NCBI RefSeq assembly: GCF_019320115.1
Contig: NC_089593.1
Location: forward strand, 16,518,221-16,582,220
DNA length: 64,000 nt
Reading direction: 5' to 3'
Source of the DNA: Miscanthus floridulus
Taxonomy: Eukaryota; Streptophyta; Magnoliopsida; Poales; Poaceae
In this document: positions 12,490 to 24,391 of the stretch, one piece after another
Layout: every line of letters begins with the position of its first letter
Numbering within the stretch: position 1 is the stretch's first letter
The notes under the pieces: model-generated
The model's database searches: none
Told to the model about the DNA's origin: nothing
The model's input: only the letters and a program-made list of their open reading frames with translations
Program-made: the position numbers and the translations under genes

Positions 12490-14858
12490 CTAACCCTCTA
12501 TGGCTGGAAGTGTCTCTGAAGCGGTTTGGGTCTGAGCTGGGGCAGGTGCTGCCTGTGATGCTGCTGGTATATCTGTCGTAGGATCTGAAGATGCGACAGA
12601 AGAAGGGAGCCTCTGAGTAGTCACGACGATGGGAGCTGCTGTAGAAGGACCGGCGGCATGCATATGTGGCAGTGTGGGCATCCCTGTCAACTCGCTGAAA
12701 GAAGCTCCAAGACTCCTGGAGACTGACATGTCAGGCACAAATAGCGAGGCTGACTGGTCCGGTGTGAAGCCCATCTGAAGTGGAGTGAACTGCGGTACTA
12801 CCACTGGTGAGGCTAACCACTAGGACACCTATACTGGAGGTGAAGCAAACTAAGCCGGAGGCTGTCCCTAACTCTAAAACCTACTGGGCTGTACTGTTGG
12901 AGTCGTCGTAGTGGTGGCAGGCTGAGCAAGCTAGGGCGAAGGCTGTGGCTGTGGAGCCCCAAGAGCTATCACTACATGCTGCATAAAACCCATAAGCTGC
13001 TGCTGCATGAGTAACTGTTGCTGATGCATCTGCTGCTGCTGCTGCTGGAGGACCTATTGCTGTCGCTGAAACTCGTCCTGACGAGCCTAAAACTATGCAA
13101 AGTTTGCAGCGGTCTCCTGAGCCTATCGTGCCTGATCTTGCTGCATCCGCTCAAGAATAGCAATCAAGGCGGGGTCCGTCTACGGTGCAGGTGGAGCTAG
13201 GCTAGAACTGCTGGCCTCGGCATCATGTCTGCGTGGAGGCATCTGAGGAATAGGCCGGTAGTCGTCATCCGAACTGTCACTAGACTCGGTCCTCTCCTCC
13301 TAAGCCTCAAGCTACTCCTCCTCAGTAGCAGCTATGCCTCTGATAATCTCGTCCTACTGAGCTGCAGACTCTGGTACATCTGGATGATGGCGAGGCTGAG
13401 TGGGTGCCTGTGGTGTGCTATGCCTGATCCTCTATGCCATGTTATAAGCTGGAAACTCTGTGGTGGCACCTCTGTACTCGGCAACCATCTCTGGGGTCCT
13501 AACCTGCACAACCTTGAGCATCAGGAATGTGATCCAATGTGCATATGGAAGCTGCCTGCGACCCTTGAAGCCCTCAGCTATAGTATCCTCCATCTCTGAT
13601 AGAAGGAGGTCCCAAATATCGAACACTGTCTGCTGCATCAGGGCATTGAGGAGCCAAAGCTGTAGGCGAGTCAGACCCTCTCTGTATCCCAACCTGGGAA
13701 GTAGTGTCCTCCTGATGATGGCCTCTAGCACTCGAGCTGTAGGATTAAGGTCACTGGGGTTCCTCCTCGACCCCTCACCAAAGGGCTCCTTGAAGCAATG
13801 TTGCACAAGATCAGTAGGGGGCACCAAACCTCCATGAGGACGCCTGGGAGGCTCCTGCTATCCATAACATACCTCATGTAACCTGACAGGCTGCTCCTAT
13901 AGCCTCCATATCTCCCTGGCCCTAAAACTCATCACCCTGTAGTTTCTGCCTCTGAATGCAAAGTGAATGAAGTTATGCTGCGGGTCACGTAGAGCGAGAC
14001 ATAGAACTGCCGAACCCAAGATGGTACATACAATCCTATCCAGCCAACCAGATCTGTCAGCCTCAGCAAATATGATAAGTAGGGGCGGATATGCTCTCTG
14101 GCTACTGCCACAATAGCCTCAATACTGCAGACTCTCTAAGATCGGAAGACTGCCCCACTGTTCAGATATGCATTGTAGAAGTCTTCCTGGAGCGGTGTAT
14201 AGAAACCCTCTGCTGCTCTCTCATCACTCCTTGGAGGAAACCACACCTCAAACTCTACAAACCTCAGCTATCGAACCTACTTGGCCATGGCGGACCTCAA
14301 GTCAAGATGTACGACTAGAGGCGGACCCTGTGGTCTAGGCGATGGACGCGATCCCCTCCGCTGTGTTGGCGGCCTCGGTGAGACTGGAACACGGGTACGA
14401 CCAGAGCAGCGTAGCTGGGGTGCCTACTCGGTCTCCTCGGCCTACTGGCCCTCCTGAGTCTCCTGAGCTGGCTGAAGCTCTGCTGGTGGGGGCTGCTGCT
14501 GTGGCTCCTGTTGGGACTCCCCCTGAGGCTGAGGCTCCTCAATAGCCAGACAATGTCCTACCATCATGACTGTCCTAGGTGGACCACCATGAAGACGCTC
14601 AGCCTCCTCAACTACTGCCCTCTATGCTGGTGTAAGCTGCTGATCTACAATGACAACACCACTAAGAGCACCGCCTCTCTCGGCACGCTCTATGGCCTCA
14701 GCTACTGCTGCTACTCTCGCTGTCTCTGCATCAGGATACTTGCGCTTCTTTGATGTAACCTGCTTCGTTGCCTTGCCTTTTGTTCCTGAGGGCAAGCGAG
14801 GCGGGGGCCTTCTATCGTCATCTCCTGGACCACCATCAACGTTCTTGGTGCGAGCCAT
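12490..14858 (-). pseudogene. decayed extra (env-like) frame after pol
   Basis: Sense-strand open stretches of the Copia element between RNase H and the 3' LTR: one begins MARTKNVDGG at 14858 with a basic KGKATKQ..KKRKYP stretch. Others at 13432-13827 and 12490-12804 include a Pro/Ala/Gln-rich tail. SIRE/Maximus elements often carry an additional frame here, sometimes called env-like. Many stops interrupt it, and I cannot recognise a domain with confidence. Confidence 0.55.
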
Positions 14859-16250
14859 CTGATCTGACAAGAGAAAAACTACCGCTGACAAGATCAACTG
14901 TCCACTGACACTTTCGAGGCTTGGCCTCGATCTGTACTCGTGAGCTTGGCTCCGAGTTGACTGTCACCTGTCACTGACACCTCAACAACGCCGACTCACT
15001 GCACGATGGAATAGATGAATATACGAGTAAATACAATATATCTAATAGATGTGAAACCCTATTAGAGCAAGCAATTTAGTTGTGAAATAGAAACGACTGG
15101 CTTGCTACCTGACGAACCGACAATCCAAGAAAAGAAGAGACATCATGCAGGGAACCTCGGAACCGGGCTAGGGTAACGGTTGGCAAAGCACTTCAATGAA
15201 TCGGCTGCCCTGGATGTGCTTTGAAGTCAATGCTTGATAGCAGTGCGGGATTAGAGTATGACGGCGTTAGGTCAGTGCCTTACTGAAGCGGTGGAGACAC
15301 CACAAGCTACGCTGGCGTGGAGGTAGGGCACTAGGGCAGTTGTGCGGTGTGGTCAGTGCAAGCAGGCACACGGGCTCTCTGCGGTGGCGCGTGGGAACAA
15401 TGGCACAGGTGGCAGCGGTAGTTCAGCGCGGGCGTGGCTGTGCGGAGGCGGAGGCGCGAGACAGCGGCGGCGTGGAGACGGCGGCTACGGCGGTGCGGCG
15501 CTCAGGCACGGGAGAGCTGCGGCGGCTAGGGCACGGCGTATGGGAGGCTCGGTGATGGTGGCGTACGGGGTTAGGTCAAGAATGCTCACGATGGCTGCAG
15601 TTAAATGAGGACCCCACGCATAACAGAGAAGGAAACAGGGAAAGAGATCTGATTCTGCATGTTTTCTACTGACCGGACGCTCCGGTGGTAGCGACCGGAC
15701 ACTACCACCCAGCGTCCGGTCGATTCTAGAGAGGTCCAAATCCTCTAGAATCACGACCGGACGTGTCTGGTGGTCCATGACCGGACACAGGCAGGGTCCG
15801 GTCAACTCTTCTTCGTCTTCTTCACACGACCGGACACTGAACGTCTTCTGACCGGACGCTGAAACGCAGAGTCCGGTCACTCCTTCGCAGCAAGTTCACC
15901 TCTTGTGAACTGACCGGACGCTGGACATCAGAGTCTGGTGCAGCGTTCGGTCATTCTTTTCCAGCAAATCTTCAAAGTTTCTCTACGCTACCTGTTCCCA
16001 ATCAAGTCCCAACTCAAATAAGATCCAAATAAACACCAATTGGGACTGATGTGAGTGACCTCTCTCAAACCCTCAAGTTTTTCAAAATATTTTGCCTTAG
16101 GCTATAATTCTTTTTAAGAAAATAGGCAATAAGAGGGCAAATAGAACAAAACGACAAAACAACATTCATGCATATGCAATACTTGTAAGTAAATCTAGTT
16201 GCTTGTCAAGTTTGATCCAAGGTTAAGCTTCTTCACACGCTTTTCGGCGG
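14859..16250. other. Copia internal spacer between pol and the extra frame
   Basis: No gene. GC-rich at 15300-15560. At about 15668-15960 it holds another cluster of GACCGGACGCT/GCGTCCGGTC words like those in the LTRs, in an internal position. Confidence 0.6.
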
Positions 16251-18126
16251 TTATCTTAACCATGTTAGACAAGCCCTATATGCATTATAAAAAAAATAAA
16301 CATGTTGTATATTACAATGAATGCAAGGGACAACACAAGCACATCTTTTAGTGAAGTTACTAAAATTAAGTACATTGAGCTCGTTCCGCAATCTACAAAA
16401 TGTAGCCTCATCTAGCGGTTTAGTGAAGATATCCGCTAATTGATCTTCGGTCCTTACACCTTCTAGTGATATATCATTTTTAGCAACATGATCTCTTAGA
16501 AAGTGATGGCGGATATCTATGTGCTTGGTGCGAGAGTGTTGAACCAGGTTATTTGCAAGTTTTACTGCACTTTCATTGTCGCACAAAAGAGGTACTTTTT
16601 CTAGAATTACACCATAGTCTAGCAAAGTTTGTTTCATGTATAATATTTGTGCACAACAAGTACCCGTGGCAATGTATTCCGCTTCGGCAGTGGACAAAGC
16701 CACACTATTTTGTTTCTTGGAGGACCAAGACACAAGTGATCTACCAAGCAAATGGCACCCTCCGGATGTGCTTTTTCTATCAACTTTGCAACTGGCATAA
16801 TCCGAATCGGAATAGCCCACTAATTCAAATATAGCTCCTTTGGGATACCAAAGGCCAATGCTTGGTGTGTGCTTAAGGTACCTAAGGATTCTTTTTATGG
16901 CAATTAAATGTGTTTCCTTAGGATTAGCTTGAAATCTAGCACACATACACACACTAAACATGATGTCAGGCCTACATGCGGTTAAATATAACAAGCTACC
17001 AATCATAGAACGGTAGAGAGTTTGATCAACCGGGTTACCTCCCTCATCTAGGTCGAGATGTCCATTAGTAGGCATTGGTGTCTTGATTGGCTTACATTCA
17101 TCCATCTTGAATCTCTTGAGAAGATCTTTTATGTATTTCTCTTGAGAGATGAAGATGCCTTCTTTCATTTGCATGACTTGAAAACCAAGAAAGAATGTAA
17201 GCTCTCCAATCATTGACATCTCGAACTCCTTCGATATCAATTCACCAAATTCTTTGCATGAGTCTTCATTTGATGATCCAAAGATGATATCATCAACATA
17301 CACTTGACAAATGAAGATATGCCCATCAAACTTCTTGGTGAATATTGTGGTGTTGACCTTCCTAATGGTGAAGCCCTTCTCAATGAGGAAGTCCCGAAGC
17401 CGCTCATACCAAGCTCTTGGGGCTTGCTTAAGCCCATATAGCGCCTTGGACAACCTATAAACATGATTAGAATATCTAGGGTCTTCAAACCCGGGGGGTT
17501 GATCAACATAGACTAGTTCATTAATAAAGCCATTTAAAAATGCACTTTTCACATTCATTTGATATAATTTTATTTCATGATGTGATGCATATGCATGTAG
17601 GATACGAATGGCTTCTAGTCTTGCAACCGGTGCAAAAGTCTCTCCAAAATTTAAACCTTCAACTTGAGAGAACCCCCTTTGCAACTAGTCTTGCCTTGTT
17701 CCTCACAACAACACCTTGATTATTTTGCTTGTTGCAGAACACCCACTTTGTTCTAATGACTCTTGCTCCTTTTGGTCGCTCTTCAAGAGTCCAAACTTCA
17801 TTGCGGGTGAAGTTGTTCAACTCTTCATGCATGACATTGATCCAATCCGGATCCTTAAGATCTTCTTCTACCTTGGTGGGCTCATAGCAAGAGATAAAAG
17901 AGTGATGAGCAATAAATGAAGCAAGTTTTTGAGATCTAGTCATCACTCCCTTTGATGGACTCCCTATGATGAGATCTTGTGGATGATCTTGTAGGAGAGG
18001 TGTATTTCTTCTATTGACCACTTGAGGAGGAGGTTGTGGAGCATCAACATCTTGTGCTTGTACCACCATTTGCTCATGAGAGACATAAGTATCTTCATTT
18101 TCTACTCTCTTATCTTTTTTACCATC
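16251..18126 (-). pseudogene. Copia pol, reverse transcriptase-RNase H part
   Basis: Continues pol. WVFCNKQN and NKARLVAKG are followed at about 17680 by one extra G in a G run, which shifts frame. The next frame (from about 17684) gives FSQVEGLNFGETFAPVARLE, the motif-A region, the YVDDIIFG catalytic box, and RNase H landmarks (SDYASCKVDRKSTSG, STAEAEYIA, KHIDIRHHFLRD). The conserved aspartate of motif A is replaced: the sequence reads MNVKSAFLNG (codon AAT), which should kill polymerase activity. At least three independent lesions are therefore present in pol. Confidence 0.85.
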
Positions 18127-19569
18127 TTATGGCATACTTGATGAAGAAGGTTGATCAATGACTTGCACATCATCTTCATCATCTTTAGGCTTGATGTCTC
18201 CCACCGGAATGTTCTCCATTGCCTCCCTCAATGGTTCATCACCTACATCATCAAGATTCTCATGTGCTCCTTGGGAGCTGTTAGATTCATCAAATTCCAT
18301 ATCATATGTTTCTTCAACCAAGCCAGTGGCATGATTAAATACTCTATATGCTTTGGACTTCGATGAGTAACCAACAAGAAAACCAATATCACAATGTCTT
18401 TGAAACTTCCCTAGGTGTTGCCGCTTCCTGTAGATGTAGCATTTGCAACCAAACACCCTAAAGATGGAGACGTCCGGCTTCTTCCCATTGAGCAACTCAT
18501 AAGGTGTCTTGCCAAGGAACTTTTGAAGGAATAGGCGGTTGGATGCATAGCATGCGGTGTTGATTGCTTCCGCCCAAAAGGCTTCGGGGGTGTTGTACTC
18601 ATCTAGCATTGTCCTTGCAAGAGTGATCAAAGTCCGGTTCTTCCTCTCAACTACACCATTTTGTTGAGGAGTATAAGTTGAGGAGACTTCATGTTTGATT
18701 CCAACTTCATCACAATAAGCTTCAATGTTTGTGTTGTCAAACTCTTTGCTATTATCACTTCTAATTTTCTTGAGCTTCACTTCAAATTCATTTTGTGCTC
18801 TCTTGGCAAACTTCTTGAAGCAAGATGCAACTTTGGATTTGTCATGATGGAAGAATACCCATGTATACCTTGAATAATCATCCACTATCATAATACAATA
18901 AAGATTTCCTCCCAAACTCTTGTATGTTCTTGGTCCAAATAAATCCATGTGGAGGAGTTCTAGCACTCTTATGGTTGACATGAAAGCTTTTGTTGGATGG
19001 GTATTTGCAACTTGCTTGCCAGCTTGACATGCACTACAAAGCTTGTCCTTCTCAAACTTCACATCCTTCAACCCTCTCACCAAATCATTTTTCATTAGTT
19101 TCTTGAGCGAACTCATACCAACATGAGCAAGTCTTCTATGCCATAGCCACCCAAGTGTAGTTTTGGTGAATAGGCAAGTCTTCAAGTTTGCATCTTCGGA
19201 GGTGAAGTCCACTAGATATAAGTTGCTGTATCTAAATCCATTGAATATCACTTGATTATCATCCACCTTGGATACAACAACCTCCTTCTCGGTGAACAAG
19301 CATTGGAAGCCAAGATCACATAATTGTCCAACAGATAGCAAGTTGAAACTCAATGAAGCAACATAAAGCACATTGGAGATGGAATGATCATTTGATATTG
19401 CCACTTTGCCCAATCCTTTAACCTTGCCCTTTGAGTTATCTCCAAATGTTATTCTCTCTTGTCCATCTACCTCTTCATCTAGTGAGGTGAACATACGAGG
19501 ATCACCGGTCATATGTTGAGTGCAACCACTATCAATAATCCAATGACTTCCACCGGTCTTGTAGTTCAC
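18127..19569 (-). pseudogene. Copia pol, protease-integrase part
   Basis: An open stretch of about 480 codons. The aspartic protease is at the start (WIIDSGCTQHMTG). Next come the GAG-pre-integrase region (LWHRRLAHVG, then CSACQAGKQ for the zinc site) and the integrase core with its D, D, E residues (MDLFGP, RSDN, VVERKN). RSDNSKEF departs from the usual RSDNGGEF-type motif. It ends at an in-frame TAA after SSSSMP, and the same frame goes on into the reverse transcriptase region, so the TAA is a disabling stop. Confidence 0.85.
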
Positions 19570-19584
19570 CTACACATAAGAGAT

Positions 19585-21993
19585 TCAAGCTTTAGGAACC
19601 CAAACTTGTTGAGGGCCCTTCACCTTCTCAACAAGTGACTTTGCAACCCAAATCTTCTTAGGCCTATTCTTGTTAGGAGGTCCTAAGAACATAACTTTCA
19701 TCTTTCCACTAGAATCCTTTCTAAGCATGTAGTGAGCATTGAAGGCAAAGGGTCTAGCATGCTTGGACAAGGGTTGTGGTGGTGGAGTTTGGCACTCATG
19801 AGCAAAGTGGCCTTCTTGTCCACACTCAAAACATCTCTTTGGCTTTGGCTTTGGCTTTGATTGTTGTTGTTGAACTTGAGCCTTTTTCTTCTCTACACGT
19901 GCCACATATCCAATGCCACTTCTATCCATCTTCATGACGGTGTTCATTAGAAGCTCACTTTGAAGATGCTTGCCTCTTGCAAACTTGCTCAATCCAACCT
20001 TGAGATGTTCTTTCTCCATCTTGAGCTTTTTATTCTCTTCCTTGAGAACATCATTGTTCTTCTCTTCCTTTAGCCTCTTGTTCTCTTCTTTGAGCTTCTT
20101 ATTCTCAAGGATCAACTCTTCATCATGATCAAGGGTTTCTAGCACAATGGTGTTGTGGCTCTTTATCTCTTCAAGATCTTTCATGAGCTTTTCATTTGCA
20201 TTCTTGAGCTTGATATACTCATCATAGTCATTGCACTTAACCACTTGCTTGCCTTTGCCACTAGATCCTTGCTCAATGCTCTCATCAATTAAGTCGTCAC
20301 ACGATGTAGCTATATTAATCTTGACAACATGGTTAGTAGCATCATGTGGCTCATTTGGTAGAAATTCTTGAGCAATAACAAGAGTATCATAATTAATCTT
20401 TAGAGTTGTATATTTATCTTTTAGCTTGTTGTGGCTAGTGATGAGCTCATTGTGTACCCACTCAAGTTTATCATGTTTATCTTTAAGTTCTTTCTTAGAA
20501 GATTTTAGCTCCTTGAGTTTGGATGTTATAGCATCATTTGTTTCTTTGAGCTCAACATTAGCCTTATCCATTGTATCACATTTTGCTAAAAGTGAATCAT
20601 TCTTAGCATCTAGTTTTTCAATTTTAGCTCCTCTCTTTCTAATGATCTTAGTATATTTTCTTAGTATTTTAACAAGATCATCATAAGAAGGTGAGTCATC
20701 ATCATCACTATCGCTATCACTATCATCATCACTAGCATGCTCATCACCACTACTATCATCATCATTAGATACCTTGCATTCACCCTTGGCCATAAGGCAT
20801 AGGTGTGTAGAGGATGATGGCGGTGGTGGCGGTGAAGATGAAAGATCAATAGCAATGGTGGCCACCTTCTCATTGTCACTATCATCATTGGATGATCCAC
20901 TAGATGAATCAATGTCCTTAAGCCAATCACCGACAATGTAAGCCTTTCCACTCTTCTTCTTCTTGTGGAATTCCCTCTTCTTGCCATCTCTCTTCTTGTA
21001 TGGCTTGTTCTTCTTCTTCTCATCTTCTTCTTCATTGCTTGAGTCATCTTTCTTGCCCTTGTACTTGTTCTTGTACTTGTCTTTCTTGGGCTTTGTGCAT
21101 TGATGTGCTAGATGACCAAGCTCACCACAATTGAAGCAATCCATTTCAGAGATTGGCTTCCTTCTTGAGCTAGTGAAGAACTTCTTCTTCTTGCCATCAA
21201 ATTTGATGCCATTCTTGTTTAGCTTCTTTAGCATCTTGGCGGTCTTCTTTACCATGAGAGCAAGGCTTTCATCATCATCTTCTTCATCACTTGAGCTCTC
21301 ATACTCAAGTCTTGCTTTGCTGTTCTCTTGGCTAGCTTTGAATGCTAAGTCTTTTTCTTTCTTCTTTGTAGAGGATGAACCATCTTGAGGTGTGATGTGC
21401 ATGTACATCTCATGAGCATTGATCTTTCCCAAGATTTGTGTCGGTGTAGCGGTGGAAAGATCATCTTGGTGTAGCACGGTCACAATATGGCCATATTTGT
21501 CAATGGGGAGGACACTCAAGATTTTTCTCACAACATCGGATGGTGACATTTGAGTTAGTCCAAGCTCATTGACTTCCTCTACAAGAACATTCAAACATGA
21601 ATACATCTCATTAGCACATTCTTTAGGAAGCATCTCAAATGAATTTAGCTTTTTAATAACAAGATGATAGCGTTCCTCACGCTCACTCTTAGTTCCCTCA
21701 TGGAGCGCACAAACATCCGACCATAGTGCATGGGCGTCTTTGTGGTTCCTTACACGGTTGAACACAACTTTGCAAAGGCCTCTAAAGATGGTGTTGCGAG
21801 CCTTTGCATTCCATTTTTCATAATTAACCTCATCGCCTTGTAGTTGTGCGGGATTCCTAGGTCTTGGAAAACCATGTGAGGCGGCTCTAAGTATGCCAAC
21901 GTCTAGAGCTTCTAAGTACGCCTCCATGCGAATTTTCCAATAAGGAAAATCATCTCCCTTAAAGATAGGTGGAGGTCCATCCTCGTGAGACAT
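19585..21993 (-). CDS. Copia gag polyprotein
   Basis: An 802-codon open frame from ATG at 21993. Its N-terminus (FKGDDFPYWKIRMEAYLEAL) is the Copia-type gag/UBN2 domain. A first zinc knuckle CFNCGELGHLAHQC lies near residue 290 and a second, CFECGQEGHFAHEC, near residue 725. Between them are acidic/serine and lysine-rich stretches and a long coiled coil. It should form the virus-like particle. It ends at a TGA followed nine codons later (counting from the TGA) by an in-frame TAG before the protease region. SIRE elements are known for a stop between gag and pol, so the TGA may be original and the TAG a later lesion. Confidence 0.85.
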   Translation of the reverse strand: MSHEDGPPPIFKGDDFPYWKIRMEAYLEALDVGILRAASHGFPRPRNPAQLQGDEVNYEKWNAKARNTIFRGLCKVVFNRVRNHKDAHALWSDVCALHEGTKSEREERYHLVIKKLNSFEMLPKECANEMYSCLNVLVEEVNELGLTQMSPSDVVRKILSVLPIDKYGHIVTVLHQDDLSTATPTQILGKINAHEMYMHITPQDGSSSTKKKEKDLAFKASQENSKARLEYESSSDEEDDDESLALMVKKTAKMLKKLNKNGIKFDGKKKKFFTSSRRKPISEMDCFNCGELGHLAHQCTKPKKDKYKNKYKGKKDDSSNEEEDEKKKNKPYKKRDGKKREFHKKKKSGKAYIVGDWLKDIDSSSGSSNDDSDNEKVATIAIDLSSSPPPPPSSSTHLCLMAKGECKVSNDDDSSGDEHASDDDSDSDSDDDDSPSYDDLVKILRKYTKIIRKRGAKIEKLDAKNDSLLAKCDTMDKANVELKETNDAITSKLKELKSSKKELKDKHDKLEWVHNELITSHNKLKDKYTTLKINYDTLVIAQEFLPNEPHDATNHVVKINIATSCDDLIDESIEQGSSGKGKQVVKCNDYDEYIKLKNANEKLMKDLEEIKSHNTIVLETLDHDEELILENKKLKEENKRLKEEKNNDVLKEENKKLKMEKEHLKVGLSKFARGKHLQSELLMNTVMKMDRSGIGYVARVEKKKAQVQQQQSKPKPKPKRCFECGQEGHFAHECQTPPPQPLSKHARPFAFNAHYMLRKDSSGKMKVMFLGPPNKNRPKKIWVAKSLVEKVKGPQQVWVPKA

Positions 21994-22031
21994 CTTGCTC
22001 TAAGCAGTTAAGCTTAAAAACATAAGCACGA

Positions 22032-22044
22032 GGCTCCGATACCA
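22032..22044 (-). other. primer-binding site (initiator tRNA-Met type)
   Basis: On the minus strand TGGTATCGGAGCC follows the 5' LTR by two bases. It matches the usual Copia priming sequence TGGTATCAGAGC with one change. Confidence 0.85.
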
Positions 22045-22046
22045 AT

Positions 22047-23620
22047 TGAAAGGATCAAGATGCCCAAGAGGGGGGGTGAATTGGGCTAATTCTAAATTTT
22101 CTTGCAATAATTAAATCCTACGGTTAGCCCAATTAACCCCTTGTGCCTAGAAAGGTGTTTCTATTAATCTAACGCACAACGGACTTGCAACGTATATTCC
22201 AAACTTACTCTAGCATGGCAATTCTATGAATGTAAAGACAAGTATTGAATTGCTCAAAGTAAATGCTCAAAGTAAATAGAGAGAGAGGAACGCGGCGATG
22301 TTTTGCCGAGGTATCGGAGAGTTGCCACTCCCCACTAGTCCTCGTTGGAGCACCCGTGCAAGGGTGTAGCTCCCCCTTGATCCGCGCAAGGATCAAGTGC
22401 TCTCTACGGGTTGATTCTTCGACACTCCGTCGTGGCGAATCACCCAAAACCGCTCACAACTTAAGTTGGGTCACCCACAAGCTCCGCCGGGTGATCACCA
22501 AGCTCCCAATCACCACCAAGCCGTCTAGGTGATGGCGATCACCAAGAGTAACAAGCATGAACTCTCACTTGACCACTCGAAGCCTAATGAGAACGGTGGA
22601 TGCACACTTTGCTACTCTTGATTCACTACTGAGGCTACTCTCTTGGATTCATGAATCTCAATCACCTCACTAGAACCTTGCTCTTCTTGGCACTCACAAA
22701 CGTGTTTCTCAGCTGTTGGAAAGAGCAAAAGTCACTCCACACACGAGTGGAGGTTCTATTTATAAGGCAGCCTGAAAAACGAACCGTTATGTGCCTCTAC
22801 GGGGTGACCGGACGCTTCGGTCATGTTGACCGGACGCTCCGGTCAGTTCAACCCACACACCAGTGTTTAAGTATTGACCGGACACTGGCAGGGTCCGATC
22901 ACCACTGACCGGACGCGTCTGGTCGCATTAAACCCTCACTGGATGCTTACTGTACTCGACCAGACGCTGGATCTTCAGGGTCCGGTCAGTATTGACCGGA
23001 CACGTCCGGTCGCAGATTTCCTTCTCTGGAACCTCACTGGAGTCGACCGGACACTACCTCTCAGCGTCCGGTCACTTGACCACTCCAGCGTTCGGTCGCA
23101 CTGAACGCAATCACCTTGATCAAATGTACTGACCGGACCCTGCGGCCAGCGTCCGGTCGCACTGGAGCCAGCGTTCGGTCAGCATTTGACCCTCTATTCA
23201 CTTTCAACTCTCGAACATATATGAATGAAGTTTGCTCCATAGGATCATAGGGCTGTTGTGGAGCTACCTAGTGCTAGTTTTAACAAGTGTGCACCACACC
23301 TAACTCACTAGACACATCTAGGTCAAGCTACCCGTCCATACCCCCCTTAATAGTACGGCCAAAAGAAAAAACAAAGTCCTAAACTACTCTAAGTATCATT
23401 CCAACTCCAATCGACACTTAGAACTAGTCATCCTTAACCTTGTCGTCCATCCTTTGAAAACCGAAACGATTTCCATCGTAGGGGCATGGCCACCTTGATT
23501 GCCCAATTGATCTCCATTACCATGACCTAACTTAATTGCCTCTGCAAAACTTACGTTAGTCATAGTAATCTTGTATTGTCATTAATCACCGAAACTCAAC
23601 AAGGGGCCTAGATGCTTTCA
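22047..23620 (-). repeat. 5' LTR of the Copia element
   Basis: 1574 bp, same length as the other LTR. By eye the two LTRs differ at roughly 55-60 positions (about 3.5-4%), mostly C/T and G/A transitions concentrated in CCGG-containing motifs, as expected from decay of methylated DNA. It carries a cluster of GACCGGACGCT / GCGTCCGGTC words at about 22805-23180. Confidence 0.9.
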
Positions 23621-24391
23621 TCTCCCTCCCATCCTCTACCGCATGCGGCCGCTGCCTCCCCTCCTCCCGTCGGTGGCCGGCCCCCTCCCCTCCTCCCGCT
23701 GGCGGCCGGCCCCTCCCCTCCCTCTCTTCCCTGGCCCCTCCCTCACCGGCAGCGCCCCTCCCTCGGATCCACCACCCTGCCCCTCCCCTCCCTCAACGGC
23801 GGCGCCCCTCCCTCGGATACGCCGCCCCTCCCCTCCCCTCCCCTCCCTCACCGGCGGCGCCCCTCCCCCGGATCTGTCGCCCCCTCCCTCACCGGTGGCC
23901 TAGGCAAGCGCGTGCGATAGGTGGCCTGGGAGGCGGACGTAGAAGGCGAGCAACGCGTTCGCGAGGTAGCGGTCCGCAAGGAGGCCCAAGCGTGTGGCGC
24001 GAGCGTGGTGGTAGCGGGCTGGTGCTATCGACGGTGGGCTTGGTGGTGGCGGCGGCCGGTTGTGGCGTGGTGGTGGTGCTGGCGGTGGCGGGCTTTGTGG
24101 CGTGGCAGTGGGCTGGTGCTGGTGGCGGCGGGCTTCGTGGCGTGGCGGCGGGAGGCAAGGGTGGCGACGGCCGGCTTGTTTTTTTTTTTATTTTTTTCGA
24201 AAAAATGTTTGCCGAGTGTTTTTTGGGCACTCGGCAGAGTCTTTGCCGAGTGCCCGACAAAAAACACTCGGCAAAGATTGTTTGCCGTTAAGAAATTTAT
24301 CGAGTGTCGTTTGCCGAGTGTAACACTCGGCAAACGCTTTGCCGAGTGTTTTTGGGGGCACTTGGCAAAGCAACTATATCCCGTAGTGATC

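Larger units (their letters stand above)
10333..23620 (-). mobile_element. Ty1/Copia retrotransposon, SIRE/Maximus type (nested)
   Basis: A full element on the minus strand: 5' LTR 22047-23620, primer-binding site, gag, pol in Copia order (protease, integrase, reverse transcriptase, RNase H), a decayed extra 3' reading frame, polypurine tract and 3' LTR 10333-11906. Both LTRs are 1574 bp and run from TGAAAG to CTTTCA. The flanking 5-mers are GCTCC and TCTCC, a target duplication with one mismatch. Long gag, the extra frame after pol and the 13.3-kb length fit the SIRE/Maximus lineage (maize Opie/Ji relatives). Stops and a frameshift in pol make it non-autonomous. Confidence 0.9.
10003..24388. 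mobile_element. non-autonomous CACTA element inside DUF6598 copy B
   Basis: Left end CACTATTGGAAACCTC, right end CTATATCCCGTAGTG, with 3-bp duplications ATC at 10000-10002 and 24389-24391. Subterminal arrays of TTTGCCGAGTG and its complement occupy about 10020-10255 and 24205-24370. Without the Copia element inserted at 10333-23620 the element is only about 1.1 kb: a left arm of 330 bp and a right arm of 768 bp with a GC-rich stretch (23640-24170). It has no transposase, so it must have moved in trans. Confidence 0.85.

Noticed and set aside
23636..24323. Gly/Arg- or Pro-rich proteins in the CACTA right arm
   Set aside because: Low-complexity GC-rich sequence open in several frames on both strands, ending in transposon repeats.
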